Source of the DNA: Rhizophagus irregularis
Lineage: Eukaryota; Glomeromycota; Glomeromycetes; Glomerales; Glomeraceae
Reading direction: 5' to 3'
DNA: 64,000 nt
NCBI RefSeq assembly: GCF_026210795.1
Contig: NC_089450.1
Coordinates: forward strand, 1,116,001-1,180,000
Shown: positions 60,385-64,000 of the stretch, in pieces
Layout of the letters: each line of letters starts with the position of its first letter
Position numbering within the stretch: position 1 is the first letter of the stretch
Notes under the pieces: generated by a model
Told to the model about the DNA's origin: nothing
The model's input: the letters and a program-made list of their open reading frames with translations, nothing else
The model's database searches: none
Program-made: the position numbers and the translations under genes

Positions 60385-61078
60385 TTAAAATTTAATAATA
60401 TCTTTATCTTCTATGTGGGGACCTCCGCTTCTACCTCTTCTTCTATCTCTACTTCTGTCCCGTCTTCTATCTCTACTTCTATCTCGTCTTCTATCTCTAC
60501 TTCTATCTCGTCTTCTATCTCTACTTCTTGATCTACTTCGATCGGGACCTAGATCGCGACCTTCTTCTTTCCTTTCGCAATCTATATTCATATCGACGTC
60601 GATCATGCGCAGCATGCTGCCGTCGATACTCTCGTCTAAACAGATCTAAAATCCAATAAAAATATTAATGAATTGAATGAATTGCCTAAATAAAATTAAT
60701 TTAAAATAATAATTAATAATAATTACCGGTTTGTAACCAGAATTCATCGTTCATATCAGCAAAACACGCTCTATCGAAACTATTTGGGCTTATAATAGGA
60801 ATGTCGTCATCATTATTATTTATTATCCTACTGAGGTTTTCATAACCTCGTTTGAGGGCATTCCATTTTGTTTGGCATTGCCTGGGTGTCGCTGCAAATC
60901 CCGTTGCAACGAACACCCTATTTGCTATTATTGTCCATGCATTTACATGATGACGGTTTGCAATTCTTTCGAATTGCTGATGTAAGTTTCTCCGCTCTGC
61001 GATTAATTGCCTAGCTGCGTTAATCGTCCATTGGAATACTGGTGGTGGCGGTGGGACAAAAGGTACTAATGCTGCCAT
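60385..61078 (-). CDS. Accessory hAT-element protein: SANT/trihelix-like domain plus Arg/Ser tail, copy 2
   Basis: Exon 1 (61078-60727) codes the same residues as copy 1, starting MAALVPFVPPPPPVFQWTIN, with the helical RERRNL-like and CQTKWNALKRGYENLSRIIN segments. A GT-AG intron leads to exon 2 from 60645 (LFRREYRRQHAAHDRRRYEY), then Arg/Ser repeats. Here one extra base near 60540 ends the spliced frame early in the RS tail; the remaining tail is open in another frame down to 60385. Copy 1 has a different one-base change about ten bases away, so the ancestral protein probably had a long RDRRRDRS tail. The element context suggests a role in transposition. Function not demonstrated. Confidence 0.7.
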
Positions 61079-61409
61079 TTTTTATTTTTATGATTTTTTC
61101 GTAACTTGAAATTTGAAAATTAAATACAATTTGAAAATTAAAATACAATTTGGTTTTGAATTGCGAAAAAAAAATTCAAATTTCATAATATTTATAATAA
61201 TTTTAAAATTCGTTATAATGTTTAAAACATGAACTGATGAACATAATAACATTCTACATAATTAAAGTATTTGTAACAAAATAAACACAGTTTTGATTCT
61301 AATGTAATAAATTTAATTAACGCAGTTCTAAATTTTTTTTGTAACGCAGTTCTTAAAATTTATTGATCTAATGTAATAAATTTAATTAACGAAGTCCTTA
61401 AAACTTATT

Positions 61410-61560
61410 GATTCTAATATAATATGCTTATCCTTATTCCTTAATTAAATTGCACTATTTTTAAAATATAATATGCTTATCCTTATTCCTTAATTAAATT
61501 GCACTATTTTTAAAATATAATATGCTTATCCTTATTCCTTAATTAAATTGCAATGTTTTA
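61410..61560. repeat. ~49 bp internal tandem repeat of the hAT element, copy 2
   Basis: Three units of AATATGCTTATCCTTATTCC followed by TTAATTAAATTGCACTATTT and a short A-rich joint, more regular than in copy 1. Confidence 0.75.
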
Positions 61561-61746
61561 AAATATAATATAAAATTACAATTGCCTGCATTGCCTGCAT
61601 AATTATATGTTAACTGGACTTTGATCGCGAATATTTTGCCCTGCATAATTACATCATTTATTTCCTAAATAGTATCATTATTTAAATCACATGATATTAG
61701 AATTAATTCTCATTGGATTAACTATTGTAATTATTTCTCATTATTA

Positions 61747-64000
61747 TTATTCCTCATTATCATCATAATTATCGTCATTATTATCACCGTCATCCATACC
61801 TAATACATCATCTATATCATAATCATAGTCACCTTCTCCGGGTCTCTTGTTATTACCACTATCATCAACTTCATCATCTTCCGCATTATTTTCATCTGAA
61901 TCATCCAATATATCTCTTGGAATATCGCCGATTTCACTAGTAATTGAATCATGCGATAAATTAACAAATTGATCAATCCATAGACTTTCGATTACTACAC
62001 GGCAATTGTTTTCGGGTATTGTTTCGCCGCTTGTAGTTAATCTCTGAGTAGAAGCTTGCTCCTCATTATATTCCTCATCGTCATCTTCTGCAAAAGCTTC
62101 TGCAATACGTATATTGATCTCATCATCACTAAGACGAGTATTCTTTTTTTGATCAATTCCATAAAATCCAAGTTCAGTTTTTGAATTGGATTTCCAATAC
62201 AAAATTAATTTGCACATGGATTCTAGTTTATCCACATTAAGATTTAAGCGACGTTTATGAAATAGCCATCCTAAAGTCAAAAATCCACGTTCGCAAGTTG
62301 CTGAGTTAGGACATATTGCAAATAGATAACTTGCAATTCTTGGCAGGACATCTGGTTCTGGTTCGGTATTAATATATTTCCACCAATTCACGGGATTATC
62401 TTTAGCAAAACCGATATCTAGGTCAAATGGCTCTTGCTCATTAATATATTTCTGTATTTGATCACATAAAGTTTCAGCTTCGTAACGGTCGAAACCTAAA
62501 TTTTTCCCGATTGAAGCTGCACATTTGATAATTCTCATGAGGGCGCATTTTTTAAGTGGCGCGTTTCTAAATCTAGGATCCATAAAAAAACAAGCAATAT
62601 ACTTATCATCATCGAATTCATCAAATCTTTCATTTATTACTTTGATACAATGACTTCGGAATGCAGGATTTAATGATTTGGGTAACTTTTTTAATGTAGC
62701 TGCAAGTCTTGCCAAGCTCAGGAAACAATCTGCAAGTGTAGCTCTTCTCGATTCTAATGAAAGTACTGCTTTTCTTAGAGGATCCAGAACAAAACCCAAG
62801 AACTCGTAAATTTGAAAAAAAATTTCTCGATTGAATAATCGGTTTTATTTTATCATTTGTTAGCACTTTATCGTGATCGCTGGCCATTTCTTCTAGTGCT
62901 GATTCCAAATTTATTACTGAATTTACGGATTCACTAGCAGTAGTCCAGCGTGTCTTGCAATATAATTTTAATCCTCCTCCACTAATTCCTTTTTCTTTAA
63001 TTATTTGAGCAAGTTTTGCATTAGCCTGATGAGAACTTCTAAAAAAGGTTGTCAAAATATTAACACGTTTTAATAAACGTTCCCCAAACAGCTTCTTCCT
63101 TGACGATGTCGCATGCAATTAAATTGATAGAATGTGCAACGCATCGCACATTCTCAATCTTTGGATGATTCTCATGTATAATTTTTCATGCATTACGAAC
63201 ATTGGCCGCATTATCGGAAACTACAGCACATATTCGATCTTCTCCAATACCTTCTATAACCTTTTCAATTACCGTAACTAGATATTCTGCAGTGTGCGAA
63301 TTTTCAGACAAATCAGAAAGTTGATAAAGATATTCTTTACGCGACGGAGTCATTACAATGAAGTTCCAAATTGAACGATGTGTACCAGACGTCCAACCAT
63401 CAAAGGCTAAATTATAAATTAATATTATATAGTAAGTAAGATTAAATAAAAATGACGTATGATAGCCTATTTAATTTAACAAACCTAACGTTAAATTCAT
63501 TTCCTTTTCAAGCTCAGAATTAACTTTGAAGTTCACTTGAGCTAATTCACGTTCAAGTAGTTGATTTACTAATACTTCCCTTGTTGGTGTATTGTACCCG
63601 GCATTAAGCTCTTTTATAAAATTGATGAAAAAGGGATGTTCCACTACTCTAAACGCAATTCCGCACGCAATAAAAAATTTAACTAATGCACGATTAATTC
63701 GTGTACATCTTTGTTCGTTAAGCTCTGTTGAATCATGGTAATCATCCATCGTTACTTTCGACCTTCAGAGTATTTTCTTTTTTTGGATGACTTGGACTTA
63801 TCTTGCCGTTCCATTACTTTAGTCATATACCTTCTAACAACTGCTGCTGGCGCATCTGGACAATGGTTTGAAAGATGCTCTTCGAGCTTTGAAACTTCAC
63901 CGCGTGACCATGTATTCTTACAGTACTTGCAGGAGGCGGCAAATTTGCCAGAACCAACAGCTTCTCCTTTATTAATATCTTCCCAAATGCTATTAGGTGG
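61747..64000 (-). pseudogene. hAT transposase, copy 2, frameshifted, 5' end outside the window
   Basis: The BED-finger region lies at 63750-64000 with a seven-A run and a further base that break the frame relative to copy 1. DDYHDSTELNEQRCTRINRA (from 63749) reads on to LTL and the GT-AG intron. Later lesions are a TGA in place of CGA near 63190, a 4-base difference near 63100, and an extra T near 62798. The rest (62799-61747) is one open frame of 350 residues with the hAT dimerisation segment (CPNSATCERGFLTLGWLFHK) and the acidic tail, uninterrupted by Tc1. It shows how the interrupted part of copy 1 should read. As it stands it cannot encode a full transposase. Confidence 0.88.

Larger units (their letters stand above)
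60077..64000 (-). mobile_element. hAT-type DNA transposon, copy 2, inverted and truncated by the window edge
   Basis: The element's right end lies at 60077 (TAAGGTTGCTTGCCGAAACT reading into it) and it continues past 64000, so its left end is not visible. The order on the minus strand equals copy 1: BED finger, transposase, ~49 bp tandem repeat, accessory gene, GCCGAAAC-rich end. The Tc1 insertion is absent, and the empty target CAATATACGTATTG is kept near 62100-62115. The copies are almost identical, indicating recent movement. Confidence 0.9.

Overview
This 64 kb window is nuclear DNA of a fungus. The evidence is very AT-rich intergenic DNA, protein genes cut by many short (about 60-100 bp) GT-AG introns, a complete ten-exon LYS2 (alpha-aminoadipate reductase, the fungal route to lysine), and heavy transposon load. 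The style (F-box and BTB genes in numbers, abundant hAT-type elements, long gene-poor stretches) fits an arbuscular mycorrhizal fungus such as Rhizophagus. That placement is inference; no rRNA, tRNA or other marker gene was seen.

The first half (1-29 kb) is the ordinary gene region. It holds the C-terminus of a coiled-coil protein, a BTB(T1)-domain gene, a 12-exon gene for a 900-residue protein with a coiled coil and C-terminal membrane anchor, LYS2, an HMG-box gene divergent from LYS2, acetate kinase convergent with a carnitine acyltransferase, two more BTB genes in tandem, and an F-box gene. I rebuilt the exons by hand from splice sites and reading-frame phase. All multi-exon genes called CDS close in frame, apart from the hAT accessory genes noted below.

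The second half (29-64 kb) is accessory DNA. A hAT transposon at 33.7-39.5 kb carries a broken BED-finger transposase, an uninterrupted second gene exon for a SANT/trihelix-like DNA-binding domain, and a 1.32 kb Tc1/mariner element inserted inside it with a TA duplication. A second, inverted copy begins at 60.08 kb and runs off the window; it still has the uninterrupted Tc1 target site. Between the copies lie a small methyltransferase gene, an LEA-2-like membrane protein gene, several decayed genes, and small inverted-repeat elements.

The oddest object is at 56,995-59,626. It is a 2.6 kb element with hAT-style TAGTGTTC ends, a perfect 8 bp target duplication and GATC-rich subterminal DNA. Its core is about 2.2 kb of tandem 33 bp units, each a potential AACCGTT/AACGGTT hairpin. 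It sits in an exon of a degenerate multi-exon gene that hAT copy 2 also cuts.

Functionally, LYS2 makes lysine precursor, and acetate kinase and carnitine acyltransferase both handle acetyl units. The remaining intact genes look regulatory (BTB, F-box, HMG) or membrane-associated. Nothing suggests a co-regulated gene cluster.
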